Source of the DNA: CAIKZZ01 sp035524495
Lineage (GTDB): Bacteria; Pseudomonadota; Gammaproteobacteria; Steroidobacterales; Steroidobacteraceae
DNA: 64,000 nt
Assembly: GCA_035524495.1 (NCBI GenBank)
Contig: DATKOR010000016.1
Span: 4,062-68,061 of the forward strand
Direction of reading: 5' to 3'
Shown here: piece by piece, positions 63,049-64,000 of the stretch
Layout: each line of letters opens with the position of its first letter
Position numbering within the stretch: position 1 is the first letter of the stretch
Made by a program: the position numbers and the translations under genes
The notes under the pieces: generated by a model
The model's database searches: none
What the model was told of the DNA's origin: nothing
The model's input: only the letters and a program-made list of their open reading frames with translations

Positions 63049-63995
63049 TGCGCGCGGTGTTCCTCGACTACGGCACGGTGGCCGTCGACGGCGACCTCGA
63101 CCCCGCGCGCCTGCGCGCGGTGCTGCCGGAGCTCGCGATCCACGAGGCGACCGCCGACGCCGAGGTCGACGCGCGCATCGCGGGCGTCCCGATCGTGCTG
63201 ACGAACACCGCGCGCCTCACGCGCGCGCGCATCGAGGCCAGCCCGGCGCTCGAGCTCATCGCGCTGACCGCGACCGGCACCAACAACGTCGACCTCGAGG
63301 CGGCGCGCGCGCACGGGGTCGCGGTCTGCAACATCGCCGACTACTGCACGGCCTCGGTCGTGCAGCACGTGTTCGCGGTGCTGCTCGCGCTGACGCACCG
63401 GGTGCGCGAGTACGACCGGGCGCTCAAGGCCGGCGGCTGGGAACACGGAGAGGAGCCCGCGTTCCCGGTCCGCGAGCTCGCCGGGCGCACGCTCGGCATC
63501 GTCGGCTTCGGCACGCTCGGGCGCGGCGTCGCGCGCGTCGCCGAGTGCTTCGGAATGACCGTCAGGGTCGCGGCCCGCGCGGGCTCCCTGCCCGGGCCCG
63601 GGCGCTTCGCGCTCGAGGCGCTCTTGCCCGAGGTCGACGTCCTGTCCTTGCACTGCCCGATCACGCCGGCGACGCGCCACCTGATCGGCGCGCGCGAGCT
63701 CGCGCTCATGAAGCAGGACGCCGTCCTCATCAACACCGCGCGCGGCGCGCTCGTCGATGCCGCGGCGCTCGCCCAGGCGCTGCGCTCGCGGCGCCTCGGG
63801 GGTGCGGCGATCGACGTGCTCGAGGAGGAGCCGCCGCTGCATGGCAATCCGCTGCTCGCACCCGACCTCACGACGCTGATCGTGACGCCCCACAGCGCCT
63901 GGTCGGCGCGCGAGGCCCGCCAGCGCGCGCTCGATGAGCTCGCGGAGAATGTCGCGGCCTTCCTGCGTGGCGAGCAGCGCCACCGGGTCGTGTGA
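63048..63995 (+). CDS. D-2-hydroxyacid dehydrogenase (glycerate/hydroxypyruvate type)
   Basis: The 315-residue NAD(P)-dependent enzyme has Rossmann loop GIVGFGTLGRGVARVAECFG and the catalytic Arg in NTARGALVD, Glu in VLEEEPP and His in TPHSAWS. ATATGTNNVDLEAARAHGVAVCN and ADYCTASVVQHVFA are typical. It probably interconverts hydroxypyruvate or glyoxylate and the D-hydroxyacid. The exact substrate is not fixed. It ends just before the window edge. Confidence 0.9.
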   Translation: MRAVFLDYGTVAVDGDLDPARLRAVLPELAIHEATADAEVDARIAGVPIVLTNTARLTRARIEASPALELIALTATGTNNVDLEAARAHGVAVCNIADYCTASVVQHVFAVLLALTHRVREYDRALKAGGWEHGEEPAFPVRELAGRTLGIVGFGTLGRGVARVAECFGMTVRVAARAGSLPGPGRFALEALLPEVDVLSLHCPITPATRHLIGARELALMKQDAVLINTARGALVDAAALAQALRSRRLGGAAIDVLEEEPPLHGNPLLAPDLTTLIVTPHSAWSAREARQRALDELAENVAAFLRGEQRHRVV

Positions 63996-64000
63996 GCGCA

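Overview
The window is about 64 kb of chromosomal DNA with very high GC and densely packed genes. It looks like a Gram-negative pseudomonad-type bacterium (Pseudomonadota, gamma- or betaproteobacterial). The evidence is the order DUF484-xerC-hslV-hslU-DUF971 followed by ubiE-ubiJ-ubiB, a CysB-type regulator, YajQ, a lipid A acyltransferase, a type II secretion-like system and a PEP-CTERM protein. No tRNA, rRNA, CRISPR array, insertion sequence or phage gene was recognised. The genus cannot be fixed from the sequence alone.

Layout. (1) 1-14.5 kb is housekeeping: a truncated DUF484 gene, xerC, hslVU, a small secreted protein, a probable beta-barrel outer-membrane protein, DUF971, a band-7 protein, a YkgJ-type cysteine-cluster protein, a PEP-CTERM protein, divergent cysK and a metX-like acyltransferase, a secreted esterase, and ubiE-ubiJ-ubiB. 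(2) 14.8-20.6 kb holds periplasmic accessory genes: an FKBP isomerase on the plus strand, then on the minus strand a cytochrome c/periplasmic-binding-protein fusion, two tandem LolA-like paralogues, an unknown secreted protein and a Spy/CpxP-like protein with a possible ECF-sigma promoter. (3) 20.7-34.5 kb is the most unusual part. It is a minus-strand operon of a SCO1-type copper chaperone, two secreted multicopper-oxidase-like proteins with different incomplete copper-ligand sets, and a 3,166-residue mosaic surface or secreted protein, closed by a strong terminator. (4) 34.9-46.4 kb is one overlapping minus-strand operon: a soluble histidine kinase, then GspG, GspF, GspE, PilM/N/O/P-like inner-membrane proteins, a lipoprotein secretin and three more pseudopilins. 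(5) 46.5-48.2 kb has a lytic transglycosylase and a divergent NarL-type response regulator. (6) 48.3-50.9 kb has a phospholipase-D lipoprotein, an ion channel and a VOC protein. (7) 50.9-57.7 kb is a complete trpEGDCFBA operon (minus strand) with a leader peptide containing Trp-Trp-Trp and a terminator-attenuator. (8) 57.7-64 kb has a lipid A acyltransferase, DUF4870, an ABC exporter, cysB, a GNAT acetyltransferase, yajQ and a D-2-hydroxyacid dehydrogenase.

How the parts may work together. The central 14.8-48.2 kb reads as one candidate system. A kinase/regulator pair may sense a signal. A T2SS-like machine sits next to an operon of very large exported proteins. SCO1 could supply copper, FKBP and Spy-like factors could help folding, and the cytochrome c fusion could take electrons. 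Tandem CCCTAC-type motifs, sharing exact 9-mers, lie in three non-coding segments: before sco1, before the kinase/secretion operon, and before the lytic transglycosylase next to the regulator gene. They suggest shared regulation. The substrate is unknown. Extracellular metal oxidation, by loose analogy with the Leptothrix mof genes, is a hypothesis only.
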